Shown piece after piece: positions 44,801-53,489 of a DNA stretch of 64,000 nucleotides. A program made the position numbers and the translations under genes. Location: positions 18,902 to 82,901 of the IMG/VR virus record IMGVR_UViG_3300009130_000016. One strand, written 5' to 3'. The notes below the pieces were generated by a model. The model was not told the DNA's origin, ran no database searches, and was given only the letters and a program-made list of their open reading frames with translations. Within the stretch, counting starts at the first letter, position 1. Every line of letters begins with the position of its first letter. The stretch comes from a virus.

Positions 44801-45754
44801 AAAAAACGTCCTAATATATGTCTAAAACAACTTGGTGGTACTAATATTGCAAATTACTTAGAAAAACTTTTCGGTGATAAAGAAAAGCATTTAGATGTTT
44901 CAGGGGTTAGAGATCCTTCTTTGCCAAGTGATACTACTTTTAGATATGACTATCCAATGAACTCTATTGGTGAAAATGGGAATGTGAAAGTTTCTGAGGC
45001 ACTTATTAATATTGATCCTCTTTATAGCCCAAAAGCTAACACAACTGTTTTAAATGCTATTCAGCAGATATGTCAAAAGAATAATTTCATATTCATACCA
45101 ATACCTGGGAATGCGGATTATAGAAATGTTGGTAACATCTATAAGCCAAACCCTGCTGTTGCAGACATTAACATAAGAAATTATTTTCATGTGATGTTTG
45201 CTCCAACCCCAGAAAGGAGAGTGCAAGGAAACGAAGGGTCAACTACTCCAAATAATAGTGGAGATGATTTAAATATACAAGTAGATGCAATACAGTTTGA
45301 GTTTGGTAGTATTAGAAATAAGGTTGTGAAAAGTCTGAACGTTAGTACTGATGAAAACAAGATGACAGCTGAGAGTATTGTCAATCTACAAAGGTTGGTT
45401 GATAATGAAAATAGGAATAAAAAAGTTACAACAGATTGTTCTATGATCCCTGTATTAGAGGGTAGGAGTTATAAGGCAACAGCAGAAGTATTGGGTAATG
45501 CACAAATATACCCTATGCAGTATTTTTTTGTTCCAAAAATGCCTTTGTTTGGAGGCCTGTATCAAATTATGAAGGTTAAGCATAAAATAGAGCCTAATAA
45601 CATGACTACAACAGTAGAAGGTCTTAAAATTCTTTCTGCTGGAGGTAAATATGGAGGTCAGCCACCTGTTACATTAAAATCACTACAAGCAGAAATAGAT
45701 CAAGTTAATGTTGTAGACAATTCAAACACGAATACAAATACGAATAATACATAA
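41876..45754 (+). CDS. Large baseplate/hub-like protein
   Basis: 1292 residues, large for a hub. The N-terminal 200 residues are beta-rich (FKDLYGNTLFGTQRVGG, PPPKFYFTFKGFLGESVTWILNL). The last 170 residues, with RSYKATAEVLGNAQIYPMQY, MPLFGGLYQIMKVKHKIEP and TTTVEGLKIL, match the closing part of gp27/gpD-type hub proteins (a position-type statement of ...PLF.GLY.I..V.H.I...). The middle contains a coiled coil and Ser/Asp-rich loops. Starts at the last base of the wedge gene. Confidence 0.65.
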   Translation: MGVIGIETFDESELNLQVRLDTCVDGDVAIDYTGKKSYTFGLMREGIGFGITGIDIDINASLQPVIEITFKDLYGNTLFGTQRVGGQLRGDNEGAFNKPTEIDYSVLFNWPPPKFYFTFKGFLGESVTWILNLKKTSTTFDSSDQSFVLKASFVPNQWGFFADMPFLFLLAVKSLKTKFGDGTVEPGSFTTLYDLIKIGKKVEVQKNETSKKFDALLNQISSYQSNLAGAIEISKVIKYDTEITGIVDGLKIDGFQPFQVVKPASHSTVTDKLDDQVKFFLNDASKFEKFTKFLATEATIFGDQNSEANKKKADEIRKKTIADIDAYDTDAKKAVFENVMQKIANNRRAIELKIQETTITTTGSELGKLTISNVLSKIAGDSGYILGRILEAGYGIFNETPNKTVSTTSVGDTGPSLPRDISVGEARGARNSPNLIGKHFPMMIKESKEVPATTENYGQDIGVDKYEMKFVKDFFTAISDGIVENRLSLDEASLNASQDSKVIKRVSNAEITQENPYKATYESITTNILERSGIISFITRSYDPNRPGNYGNTTNFQNDNKQNILKLANADTQNITEDLLKSVFDEDILKLKRFCLFFKNFFDSNGGVKTTNESGVTVPLHNPDSDEFNDPAEEVKESMNARVKTSDSGGETEVVNAFDFFREIETLLVGSQSTDAINEVGRFTSFYQLRRMVNNNVPYSVESDNEASDSNENSRNGSHYYMIRFEGSDVATATSANSSDTDGTKDSEHDDPNGVWDAEEPIGLVKVNSTTGEGGEVLGRVEYYDFDYAQNNKVYDFEKMKSAGRNYISKGHNSTPTTYQANQVTELDGRYFVDETGGEAYPTNASNTEFVSYVVSGGYISNDLLNSEELAENLPNGGMAFTIYYQADRSDNDDNIIWGPFLNTTEGVNQRRVLWALCNNLYEKLQTEDQRRRELVGTILGNASEQQDVLYKQFHLLFNQWNLLAYKNQDFLDTSKKRPNICLKQLGGTNIANYLEKLFGDKEKHLDVSGVRDPSLPSDTTFRYDYPMNSIGENGNVKVSEALINIDPLYSPKANTTVLNAIQQICQKNNFIFIPIPGNADYRNVGNIYKPNPAVADINIRNYFHVMFAPTPERRVQGNEGSTTPNNSGDDLNIQVDAIQFEFGSIRNKVVKSLNVSTDENKMTAESIVNLQRLVDNENRNKKVTTDCSMIPVLEGRSYKATAEVLGNAQIYPMQYFFVPKMPLFGGLYQIMKVKHKIEPNNMTTTVEGLKILSAGGKYGGQPPVTLKSLQAEIDQVNVVDNSNTNTNTNNT

Positions 45755-45756
45755 TA

Positions 45757-46299
45757 ATGGCGATAGACACAAGTTTAGTATGGGATCAGGATGTAACTGT
45801 TCCATCTGTTAATAAATTAAACGATACTATTAAGGATAAAGTGTTTCAGTTTATCCTTATGGCTCAAAGAGAAAGCATATTCCTTAGAGTTCCTACTAAT
45901 GGTGGATACATTTCATTCGATGACCAAGAGGCAAAATTTAACGGTGGGTTTTCTAAGGTTTTGCCTGGAGGAACATTTCATAATTTCGGATTAGCATTCG
46001 ATGTTTTACCTTTAACTAAGACCAAATACACTTTAGACCAAAGGTTGAGTGATGGAAAGAGGACGTTGACAGATGAGAAGTGGCAAAGAGTTGGTCAAAT
46101 TGGAAGGCTGTTAGGATTCGAGTGGGGTGGAGATTGGTTGACCAATGATGATCCTCATCCAAAGTTTGATAGTGCACATTTTCAATTGCCAAGAGATATT
46201 ATTACAACAGAAGAATTGAGAGGTTTAAGAACAACTCAAGGGGTTGATGTTGTAGTATTACCAGATGAAATTAAAGAGGATTTCAATTCTCAAGATTGA
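45757..46299 (+). CDS. M15/VanY-type peptidoglycan peptidase
   Basis: 180 residues. Zinc peptidase motifs: FHNFGLAFDVLP (HxxxxxxD, near residue 76) and GGDWLTNDDPHPKFDSAHFQLP (DxxHF, near 145), as in L-Ala-D-Glu or D-Ala-D-Ala peptidases. Start 3 bases after the hub-like gene, so it may be a tail-associated lysozyme (virion entry) or an endolysin; both are used by phages. No signal peptide. Confidence 0.88.
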   Translation: MAIDTSLVWDQDVTVPSVNKLNDTIKDKVFQFILMAQRESIFLRVPTNGGYISFDDQEAKFNGGFSKVLPGGTFHNFGLAFDVLPLTKTKYTLDQRLSDGKRTLTDEKWQRVGQIGRLLGFEWGGDWLTNDDPHPKFDSAHFQLPRDIITTEELRGLRTTQGVDVVVLPDEIKEDFNSQD

Positions 46300-46325
46300 T
46301 AATTGAAACTTTTTACTTATATTTG
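46296..46325 (+). promoter_or_regulatory. Host-type promoter (TTG-N19-TATATTTG)
   Basis: TTG at 46296-46298 and TATATTTG at 46318-46325, spacer 19, matching the Bacteroidota -33/-7 promoter. It lies just upstream of the family A polymerase start at 46344. Confidence 0.6.
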
Positions 46326-46343
46326 CTGTTATTATAAGCAAGT

Positions 46344-47981
46344 ATGAGAGTTCTAAAGGTATGTAACATATTCTGTACAGAAGAAATAGACTTTGAGATG
46401 TTGAAAACATATCTCAAGGATTTCCCTGTGTACCTTAGTCAAGAAGACAGTGTTTTGGAAGAAGATGTTCCTTCTATTATTGTTGGTTGGAACTATATTA
46501 AGGAGAAATACCCAGACCAAAACATATACGACAAGAAGATTGCTGATACAAACTTGTCTTGGACGTTCTCTCACAATGAAGAGAAAGAAAGTTTCCTCGA
46601 AGATATAAAGTTATTTGTTAATACTGAGATAAAAAGGTGGTTGCCGAAGGATTTTATCATATATGATCCATTTTTTAACGGAGGCCCAAAGGCTTTTATT
46701 GATAAATACATAGATTTCGACAATCCTACGTTCACTTATTACCATAAGGGTGCTTTATATGTGTCAAATAACGATAATAACTACTCATTTAACATGAATT
46801 CGTTATTGTATGCAGATGAACGGTACGGTGAACAGATAATCGATTTCTTAAACGAAAGAAACGTTGTTGTATTTTCTTATTCCAATGTAGATGAGCTTGT
46901 TGATTGTAATAAGTTGAAGAATCCATCATTCGATTCTATTATATGGGCCAAGTTTGGTGTTGAAATAGATGATGAAAAGCAATTTAACATCATACCGAAC
47001 TTTAATTACCAAAAATATGCACCATTCTTCATGAGTTTTATGGGGATCCCTGATTTAGACAAGGAAGACAGAAAGTTTGCTGAACGAATGGTAAAAAGGG
47101 ACAAGGTTACAAGATATTGCTCTACAAGAAAGATTGCTATAAGCAAGACGTTGAAAATACCAGGGAAGAAAGTAATTGAATCAGATGATTGTAACTTTGT
47201 AAACGTAAACTTCTCCAACAAAAGAACTCTTACAAACAGAGTTGTGTGTAAGGATAAGTGGAACGTTCAAAATGAGCCAAAAGATTCTCCTAGAAGAAAA
47301 GAAATGGTGAGTAGGTTCAAAGGTGGGCAGTTACTTGTTTGTGATTATCAATCTTTTGAGACATGGATTTCAATTTACCTTACTAAGAACGAGAATTTCA
47401 TAAACTATTTCAAAGGTAAGGATGTTCATGCAGAAGTAGGTAGGTCTTTATACGGAAAACGTGAGTTGGCTAGTGAAGAGAGGAAGTTTGCCAAGATATT
47501 GAACCATTCAATGTTGTATGGTGCCTCTTATAATAAGCTTGTGGCAATGATTGGTGAAAAGGATATACAAGAGCCACAAGAGAAGCTTTATTATGTACAA
47601 AGGCTTCTTAGGCCCATTGTTGAAAACTCCAAGTTAATCAATGAAGAGGTTAAGAAGAAAGGTTATTCAGTAACATCTTGGGGATCTATTGTAAAGCCTG
47701 ATAAGAGTTATGCAGCTTACAACAATCTGGTTCAAACAACGGCATCGGAAATGTTGATTGATAAAATTGAAACCATAAGGAATTGTTTGTCTAACAAGAG
47801 AAGTGATTTTGTGTTCCAGGTTCATGATTCTCTTATTTTTGATATTTCACCACAGGATAAGGGTGTGATACCTGAGATCCTAAACATTCTATCCATCTTT
47901 GGGAAACGGAATTTCCCAATTACTTATAAAACAGGTAGTAACTATGCTGAACTCTCCGAAGAGTTAGTTTTTTCAGAATAA
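46344..47981 (+). CDS. Family A DNA polymerase
   Basis: 545 residues. The C-terminal half has the three motifs of family A: motif A LLVCDYQSFETW (about 331), motif B RKFAKILNHSMLYGAS (about 379), motif C FQVHDSLIFDI (about 491). N-terminal 250 residues are unrecognised; the DEDD exonuclease motifs are not seen, so proofreading may be absent. It is a second DNA polymerase in this phage besides the polymerase III type; it might act in primer replacement, repair, or initiation. Ends at a strong terminator. Confidence 0.88.
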   Translation: MRVLKVCNIFCTEEIDFEMLKTYLKDFPVYLSQEDSVLEEDVPSIIVGWNYIKEKYPDQNIYDKKIADTNLSWTFSHNEEKESFLEDIKLFVNTEIKRWLPKDFIIYDPFFNGGPKAFIDKYIDFDNPTFTYYHKGALYVSNNDNNYSFNMNSLLYADERYGEQIIDFLNERNVVVFSYSNVDELVDCNKLKNPSFDSIIWAKFGVEIDDEKQFNIIPNFNYQKYAPFFMSFMGIPDLDKEDRKFAERMVKRDKVTRYCSTRKIAISKTLKIPGKKVIESDDCNFVNVNFSNKRTLTNRVVCKDKWNVQNEPKDSPRRKEMVSRFKGGQLLVCDYQSFETWISIYLTKNENFINYFKGKDVHAEVGRSLYGKRELASEERKFAKILNHSMLYGASYNKLVAMIGEKDIQEPQEKLYYVQRLLRPIVENSKLINEEVKKKGYSVTSWGSIVKPDKSYAAYNNLVQTTASEMLIDKIETIRNCLSNKRSDFVFQVHDSLIFDISPQDKGVIPEILNILSIFGKRNFPITYKTGSNYAELSEELVFSE

Positions 47982-47984
47982 TTA

Positions 47985-48016
47985 AAAAAAGTTGTCAATT
48001 TTGGCAACTTTTTTTG
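47985..48016 (+). terminator. Terminator after family A polymerase
   Basis: AAAAAAGTTGTCA pairs with TGGCAACTTTTT (one G-U), loop ATTT, T-rich tail. Confidence 0.88.
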
Positions 48017-48094
48017 TTTTTGCTATTGATTTTACTTTGCTAATTTTTTAAATTCTCTTATAAGAACATTAGTAAAATATAAATAATAGTAATA

Positions 48095-48430
48095 ATGCAA
48101 AAATCAATCAGAAAAAAAATCGGAAAGGAAGTTCACACATTTTTAGTCGAAGGTGAAACTTTGTTCGATGTCCTTAAGGAAGCAGGGAAATTATCATTTG
48201 GTGATGTACACAAATGTGGAGTTTGTGGAGGTGACCACTTAGCGTTAGGGTGTCACACTGCTCAAGATTTTGATTACACAACAATCAAATGTCTTAACCC
48301 AAGTTGTAAAGCTTCACTTAACTTCGGTAAACAAAAGAAAGACGATTCTGTCTACTACTTAAGAACTAGAGATGAGGACGGAAAGAAAGTCTTAGACTGG
48401 AAACCATTCACTCCAAAAGACGGTCAATAA
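48095..48430 (+). CDS. Zinc-finger protein, unknown
   Basis: 111 residues. Four Cys and His: CGVCGGDHLALGCH and KCLNPSCKASLNFGKQK. The tail YYLRTRDEDGKK is conserved-looking. Many replication-region phage genes contain such small zinc domains, possibly DNA-binding. Its stop is inside the terminator loop. Sits between the polymerase and uvsX. Confidence 0.7.
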   Translation: MQKSIRKKIGKEVHTFLVEGETLFDVLKEAGKLSFGDVHKCGVCGGDHLALGCHTAQDFDYTTIKCLNPSCKASLNFGKQKKDDSVYYLRTRDEDGKKVLDWKPFTPKDGQ

Positions 48431-48441
48431 GCCGTCTTTTT
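48417..48441 (+). terminator. Terminator overlapping the stop codon
   Basis: AAGACGG (48417-48423) pairs with CCGTCTT (48432-48438); the stop codon TAA (48428-48430) lies in the loop. T tail. Confidence 0.82.
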
Positions 48442-48500
48442 GCCCTCATTTAACCACAAAAAATATTTAAAGTTTAACCAAAAAAACACATTTGTTAATT

Positions 48501-49610
48501 ATGGCAAAGAAAAAAGCGAAAGAAGAAGAAAATTTAAACCCAGAAGGTTTGAATGTTGATGAGTCAACAGGAGAAATTAAGCACATTAAGAAGAAGAAGT
48601 TTAATCTTGCTTCTTATAGAGCGAAAGCAAACATTGTTGAGGTAGAATATAAATCTCAAGAATGGATCAATATGAGTGCAGGGTTTAAGAATGTAACTAA
48701 ATTGCCTGGTTTACCAATTGGTCACTTGATCATGAATTACGGTAAATCTGATGTTGGTAAAACAACAATGCTTGTTGAAGCTGGAGCTCATGCAATTGAG
48801 CAAGGTATTGTTCCAATCTTAATTATTACTGAGAGTAAATTCTCTTGGGATAGAGCTGCAACAATGGGGTTAGACCCTGACAACTGTATCATTCACAATG
48901 GCGTTAAAACTATTGAGGAAGGTTGGGAAATTGCAAGAGATCACATGGCAGCATTGGAAGATGGTACTTTCCAAAAAGAAACAGAGTGTAGTGATGTTAT
49001 TTTCTTGTGGGATTCTATAGGAGCAACACCATCAAAAGCAGAGTTGGCTAATTCAGATCAAAACGCAGAAGCTCTTAAAAAAGTAAGAGAGTCTATGGTT
49101 GCAGGTGGTAAGCCAATAAAAGATGCTTCTAAGCATGGTGGAATGATGGTAACAGCAAAGGTTTTGAGAGAGAAATTTGCCAGGGACCTTGTTCACAAAA
49201 TTAACAGATCAAGAGAGGTAACGTGTCCTTACAATATTACGATGTTAGTTGTAAATCACGCTTATACTGCACCTCCAGCAATGCCAGGAGGCGTTAGTAC
49301 ATTAAAGCCTTACGGTGGAGATAGTATTTGGTTACCGTCTACTCTTGTGTTCAGGATGGGTGGTGTGATGAGTAATTCATCTCAAGTAACAGCAACAAAA
49401 AATGGAACAACAGTTTCTTTTGCAATTAAATCTGCACTTGTTGTTGAGAAAAACCATATTTCTGATGTATCTGCAAAAGGAAAGATTCTTTGTACTGATC
49501 ATGGGTTTATCGAGGATGACACCAAAGTAATAAATGCATACAAAGATATGTATAAAGGTGACTGGGACTTGGAATTCGACAAGTATTGGGATAACGTCTC
49601 AGACAGCTAA
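48501..49610 (+). CDS. uvsX: RecA/UvsX recombinase
   Basis: 369 residues from the ATG at 48501. An upstream in-frame TTG at 48492 was not chosen, since the ATG has a normal A-rich leader. Walker A GKSDVGKTT (about residues 81-89), Walker B-like FLWDSIG (about 169), and ITMLVVNHAYTAPP loop region as in T4 UvsX/RecA filaments. It catalyses strand exchange in recombination-dependent replication. Basic N-terminus. Strong terminator after. Confidence 0.92.
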   Translation: MAKKKAKEEENLNPEGLNVDESTGEIKHIKKKKFNLASYRAKANIVEVEYKSQEWINMSAGFKNVTKLPGLPIGHLIMNYGKSDVGKTTMLVEAGAHAIEQGIVPILIITESKFSWDRAATMGLDPDNCIIHNGVKTIEEGWEIARDHMAALEDGTFQKETECSDVIFLWDSIGATPSKAELANSDQNAEALKKVRESMVAGGKPIKDASKHGGMMVTAKVLREKFARDLVHKINRSREVTCPYNITMLVVNHAYTAPPAMPGGVSTLKPYGGDSIWLPSTLVFRMGGVMSNSSQVTATKNGTTVSFAIKSALVVEKNHISDVSAKGKILCTDHGFIEDDTKVINAYKDMYKGDWDLEFDKYWDNVSDS

Positions 49611-49634
49611 ATATAAGTTTTGTTATTTTTTTTG

Positions 49635-49671
49635 TTGCCTCATCCCTTAACTGGGGTGGGGCAATTTTTTT
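49635..49671 (+). terminator. Long G-U-containing terminator after uvsX
   Basis: TTGCCTCATCCC pairs over 12 bp with GGGGTGGGGCAA (two G-U), loop TTAACT, then T7. The reverse strand would not pair equally, so it acts mainly rightward. Confidence 0.85.
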
Positions 49672-49700
49672 GACTTCTTTTTTTATACAGTTTTAAATCG

Positions 49701-49708
49701 TACATTTG
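49701..49708 (+). promoter_or_regulatory. Host-type -7 promoter element
   Basis: TACATTTG fits TAnnTTTG, but no TTG at the right distance (19-21). It lies between the uvsX terminator and the exonuclease gene, where a promoter is needed. Confidence 0.45.
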
Positions 49709-49771
49709 CACTCATGGACAACAAATGTTTAAGAGGATGACGGTTGATACACATAACAAAATAATAAATTT

Positions 49772-50815
49772 ATGACTATGCGTACTTTAATATGTGACGG
49801 AAATTGGAACCTGAAAAGGAACTTTCATAGTATGAGAGTTGAAGACGCTTATAAAAATAGGTGTGGTGGTTCATACGGTTTCTTAATGAGTTTGCAGGCC
49901 ATCATGAGAAAAGTTCTTCCTGATCGAGTTATTATCATGTGGGATGGTTTTCAGTCTGGAAGGTACAGGTATGACATCTACAAGCCGTATAAGGCAGGTA
50001 GGGAAGGGAAGTGGTTAAAGGAGCGTGACGTTCTCTCAATGAGAGTTAGAAACGAGAATGATCAAAACGAATTGGATTTGTATAAGCAAAAGCTGGTTAT
50101 ACAAAATTTGATGGAAGAGTTTTCTGTTAGGCAATTAATGTATGATTATATTGAGGGTGACGATTTGATTGCTGGTTACATAAATCAAAGTGAAGAGGAA
50201 GATAGAGATGAAGAAATAATTATTTACAGCAGAGACAAAGATTTTAGACAACTCGTGTCTGATAAGGTTTCTTTGATTACTCCAGATATTAGAGTTCCTG
50301 TTACAATCGACACATTTCAAGAAAAGGTTGGCCATGTTATTGACAATGAGTTATTGTTCAAATGTTTCGAGGGAGATACTTCTGATGAGATATATGGAGT
50401 AAAAGGGGTAACAGTTAACACTTTGGAGAAATACATACCAGACATTCGAGACAGAAAATACACTTACAAAGAAATTGTTGATGAGTGTAAATTGCTCAAA
50501 GAAGAAAAGAAGTACAAGAAAAACAAGTCTCTAGATAAGATTATCAATGCTGGTGATGTTTTGTACAGAAATGCAAGGCTTATGAATTTAAAAAAGCCTT
50601 TCTTAGACGAGGAATCGGAGCAAGGTCTACGAGACATAGCTCATTTAGTTTTAGATTCAGACAGGAGCATTAAAAGAGCTGTGAAGTCACTTACAGATGA
50701 TGGGTATATAAAACTCATGAGAGAATTCAATATTAATGTAAGTGATTTCTTTGCACCTTTTCACAGAATTGCAGGTAAAGAAAAAGAATTTTCAGAAAAA
50801 AAAAGTAAAAAATGA
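49772..50815 (+). CDS. 5'-3' exonuclease / RNase H (FEN family)
   Basis: 347 residues. FEN-type acidic motifs: DGNWNLKRNFHS at the start, MWDGFQSGRYRYDIYKPYKAGR near 57-77, YIEGDDLIAGY near 127, SRDKDFRQL near 152 and FEGDTSDEIYGVKG near 197 (helix-hairpin-helix region). Similar to T4 RNase H, which removes RNA primers and short DNA flaps. Upstream of the replicative helicase. Confidence 0.9.
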   Translation: MTMRTLICDGNWNLKRNFHSMRVEDAYKNRCGGSYGFLMSLQAIMRKVLPDRVIIMWDGFQSGRYRYDIYKPYKAGREGKWLKERDVLSMRVRNENDQNELDLYKQKLVIQNLMEEFSVRQLMYDYIEGDDLIAGYINQSEEEDRDEEIIIYSRDKDFRQLVSDKVSLITPDIRVPVTIDTFQEKVGHVIDNELLFKCFEGDTSDEIYGVKGVTVNTLEKYIPDIRDRKYTYKEIVDECKLLKEEKKYKKNKSLDKIINAGDVLYRNARLMNLKKPFLDEESEQGLRDIAHLVLDSDRSIKRAVKSLTDDGYIKLMREFNINVSDFFAPFHRIAGKEKEFSEKKSKK

Positions 50816-50851
50816 TACGAATAAATATGAAAAATTGTTAGCTTTGTGAGT

Positions 50852-52378
50852 ATGGCGGAAGAAAAAGATGTTGGATTAAACGTTGATGTCCTAAGTAACA
50901 TTGATGAAAACAAGGTTAAAGAAATATTTGACGATGATTATCAAAACAAATTCATCAAGGTCTTCATGGAAGATGTTGAGTTCTATGATCAGGTTGCAGA
51001 TATTATTGTTCCAGATTATTTCGGGAAATACCAAAAGCAAGTTGTTAATAAGATTATAAAGTACATTAGTAAGAATAATGGAAAGCCTGATTATAACGAT
51101 TTGCAACGTCAAATTAAAAAGGATGAAAAAATTGAACAACAAAAAACTTACTTGACTCATTTGGTTGATAAAATCAGAGAGACAGAAGTTAGGAGTTCTA
51201 GTGATATAAAGGATACTGCTCTTTTCTATTTTAAGAAAAAGGGGTTAGCAAATGCTTTGTACAAAATGGCTGAAGCTTGGCATAAAGATGATTTTGATGC
51301 AATGGTAGCCCCACTTACTAAGGCTATGACCGCAGGAGAGGCGAATGACAGTGGTTTGGATTACGATGAAGACATTATGTCAACATTAACAGATGATGTT
51401 CGTAACCCTGTTGCAACAATACCAGAATTAGATGCATTAATCGGTGGTGGTTTATCTTACGGTGAACTTGGTGTTGTAATGGCACCGACTGGTGGTGGTA
51501 AGTCAATGATGTTGGTTATACTTGCTTGTTTTGCTTATTTGAACGGTAGTAACGTTGTTTACTATTCTTTAGAGTTAGGGCAAAAGTATGTTGCAAGAAG
51601 ATTTCATGCTTGTCTTAATGACATTCACCAAGCGTTCTTAAAGTTCTACCCAGATGTAATTAAAGAAAGGGCTGAAGAGGTGAAGTCGAGAGGTGGCAAA
51701 TTGATCATCAAGAAATTCAAAGGCCAAGCTAGTATTCAGAGTATTAAAGGAGATCTTGCAAAGAAGGAGAGGGATAGTAATTTCAAACCAGACATTGTAA
51801 TGATTGATTACGCTGATTTATTGAAACCAGAGGAAATTCACAAAGAACACACTCATACGCTACAGGCTCTTTACAGAGCAATTAGATACATGGGTGATGA
51901 ACTTGGATTTCCAATTTGGTCAGCAACTCAAACCAACAGGAGTGGTGCTAAAACTGAAAATGTTGGTATTGACACAATCTCTGATGCATACGCAAAAGCA
52001 GCAGAATTAGACTTACTTGTTAGTATTGGTAAGAATGATGAAGAGAAAAATGTTTCTTTTGACCCGAATAATATTGAAGATGTTGTTAAGCCTAATTCAA
52101 GGTTTGGGATGCTTAAAAACAGATTTGGTCCTGATGGGTTTTTCATGGATGCAATCCTAGATCCATCTAGAGTTTACTTTGAATTATTCGATCAGAAGAA
52201 ACAAGATAAAAAGGAGAACAAAAGAAGTTCTGCAAATAGTGTGATGGAGAATTTAGATAAAGTTAAAGTTGATGTTAAATCTTCGAGCTCTAAAAAAAGT
52301 TCAGAAGATTTTGAGAAAGAAAGGCTTGAAAATTTATCAGAAGAAGGGATAAGTGATTTAATGAAACAAATGCAGTAA
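50852..52378 (+). CDS. Replicative DNA helicase, DnaB/gp41 type
   Basis: 508 residues from the ATG at 50852; a GTG at 50846 is also in frame. N-terminal helical domain (residues 1-180). The RecA-like motor has PELDALIGGGLSYGELGVV, Walker A APTGGGKS (about 211-218), YYSLELGQKYVARRF (motif H1a), and VMIDYADLLKP (Walker B, about 312). It should unwind DNA at the fork as a hexamer. No separate DnaG-type primase was identified in the window. Confidence 0.92.
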   Translation: MAEEKDVGLNVDVLSNIDENKVKEIFDDDYQNKFIKVFMEDVEFYDQVADIIVPDYFGKYQKQVVNKIIKYISKNNGKPDYNDLQRQIKKDEKIEQQKTYLTHLVDKIRETEVRSSSDIKDTALFYFKKKGLANALYKMAEAWHKDDFDAMVAPLTKAMTAGEANDSGLDYDEDIMSTLTDDVRNPVATIPELDALIGGGLSYGELGVVMAPTGGGKSMMLVILACFAYLNGSNVVYYSLELGQKYVARRFHACLNDIHQAFLKFYPDVIKERAEEVKSRGGKLIIKKFKGQASIQSIKGDLAKKERDSNFKPDIVMIDYADLLKPEEIHKEHTHTLQALYRAIRYMGDELGFPIWSATQTNRSGAKTENVGIDTISDAYAKAAELDLLVSIGKNDEEKNVSFDPNNIEDVVKPNSRFGMLKNRFGPDGFFMDAILDPSRVYFELFDQKKQDKKENKRSSANSVMENLDKVKVDVKSSSSKKSSEDFEKERLENLSEEGISDLMKQMQ

Positions 52379-52432
52379 TTTCTGCGTTAAAAAATTTAAA
52401 AAAGTTATTATTTATTATAGAATGTTTAAAAT

Positions 52433-53416
52433 ATGAGTGAGAAAGAAACAGAACCTATACTAATAGACAACCCTGACAGGTTTGTTATTTTTCCGATAAA
52501 GCATGATGATATCTGGAAAGCATACAAGAAAGCTGAGGCCAGTTTCTGGACTGCTGAGGAATTAGATCTTAGTGCCGATCCAAAGGATTGGGAAAACAAA
52601 CTTAATGACAACGAAAGGTTTTTTATTGAGAATGTATTAGCGTTTTTTGCTGCAAGTGATGGTATTGTTAATGAAAATTTGGCTATAAACTTTACGAATG
52701 AAGTACAATTTCCAGAAGCAAAGTTTTTCTATGGATTCCAAATTATGATGGAAAACATCCATTCAGAGACTTATTCTTTGTTAATTGATACATACATTAC
52801 AGACAAAGAAAAGAAAGCAAAGTTATTAAGAGCTATTGAAACAATGCCTCCTGTTAAGAAAAAAGCGGAATGGGCATTAAAATGGATTGAGAGCGAATCT
52901 TTCGTTGAGAGATTAATTTCTTTCTGTGTAGTTGAGGGAATTTTCTTTAGTGGTAGTTTCTGTGCTTTATTCTGGCTGAAAAAGAGAGGTTTAATGCCTG
53001 GGTTGACATTCTCTAATGAGCTGATCTCAAGAGATGAGGGGATGCACTGTGATTTTGCAGCTTTGTTATACAACAAGTATATCAAAAACAGATTGTCTAG
53101 AGAGAGATTGTTGGAAATCATTCTTGATGCTGTGAAAATCGAAAAAGAGTTTATTACAGAAGCATTACCAGTTAGTTTAATTGGAATGAATGATGAGTTA
53201 ATGTCTCAGTACATCGAATTTGTTGCTGATGGTTTGTTAATTGATCTAGGAGAAGAAAAGCACTTTGGAACAGAAAACCCATTTGACTTCATGGTAAATA
53301 TTGCCCTTGAAGGTAAAACGAATTTCTTTGAGAAGAGAGTTGGGGAATACCAAAAGTCTGGTATTGCAAATGAAAATATTGATGCTTTTGATTCTGATGC
53401 TGACGAGGATTTTTAA
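52433..53416 (+). CDS. nrdB: Ribonucleotide reductase class I beta subunit
   Basis: 327 residues, close in sequence to eukaryote-type R2. Iron ligands in [15 protein letters not shown] (Asp), [15 protein letters not shown] (Glu, His, and the radical Tyr at MENIHSETY) and [16 protein letters not shown] (Glu, His). The radical Tyr is present, so a standard tyrosyl-radical enzyme. Acidic C-terminus ([11 protein letters not shown]) could bind NrdA. Followed by terminator and nrdA. Confidence 0.95.
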   Translation: MSEKETEPILIDNPDRFVIFPIKHDDIWKAYKKAEASFWTAEELDLSADPKDWENKLNDNERFFIENVLAFFAASDGIVNENLAINFTNEVQFPEAKFFYGFQIMMENIHSETYSLLIDTYITDKEKKAKLLRAIETMPPVKKKAEWALKWIESESFVERLISFCVVEGIFFSGSFCALFWLKKRGLMPGLTFSNELISRDEGMHCDFAALLYNKYIKNRLSRERLLEIILDAVKIEKEFITEALPVSLIGMNDELMSQYIEFVADGLLIDLGEEKHFGTENPFDFMVNIALEGKTNFFEKRVGEYQKSGIANENIDAFDSDADEDF

Positions 53417-53433
53417 ACTTTATTAAATTACAT

Positions 53434-53473
53434 AATGCCTTTGTGCGAGATTATTGCACAAAGGCATTTTTAT
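53434..53473 (+). terminator. Terminator between nrdB and nrdA
   Basis: AATGCCTTTGTGC and its exact complement (13 bp) with a 9-base loop (GAGATTATT), followed by TTTTAT. Confidence 0.9.
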
Positions 53474-53489
53474 CTAAAAAACAAAATTT

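Noticed and set aside
48492-48500. TTG start for uvsX
   Set aside because: The ATG at 48501 has the usual A-rich leader; the extra three residues have no family support.
49714-49737. Seven-residue leader peptide (MDNKCLR)
   Set aside because: Too short to support; no attenuator-like alternative hairpins nearby.
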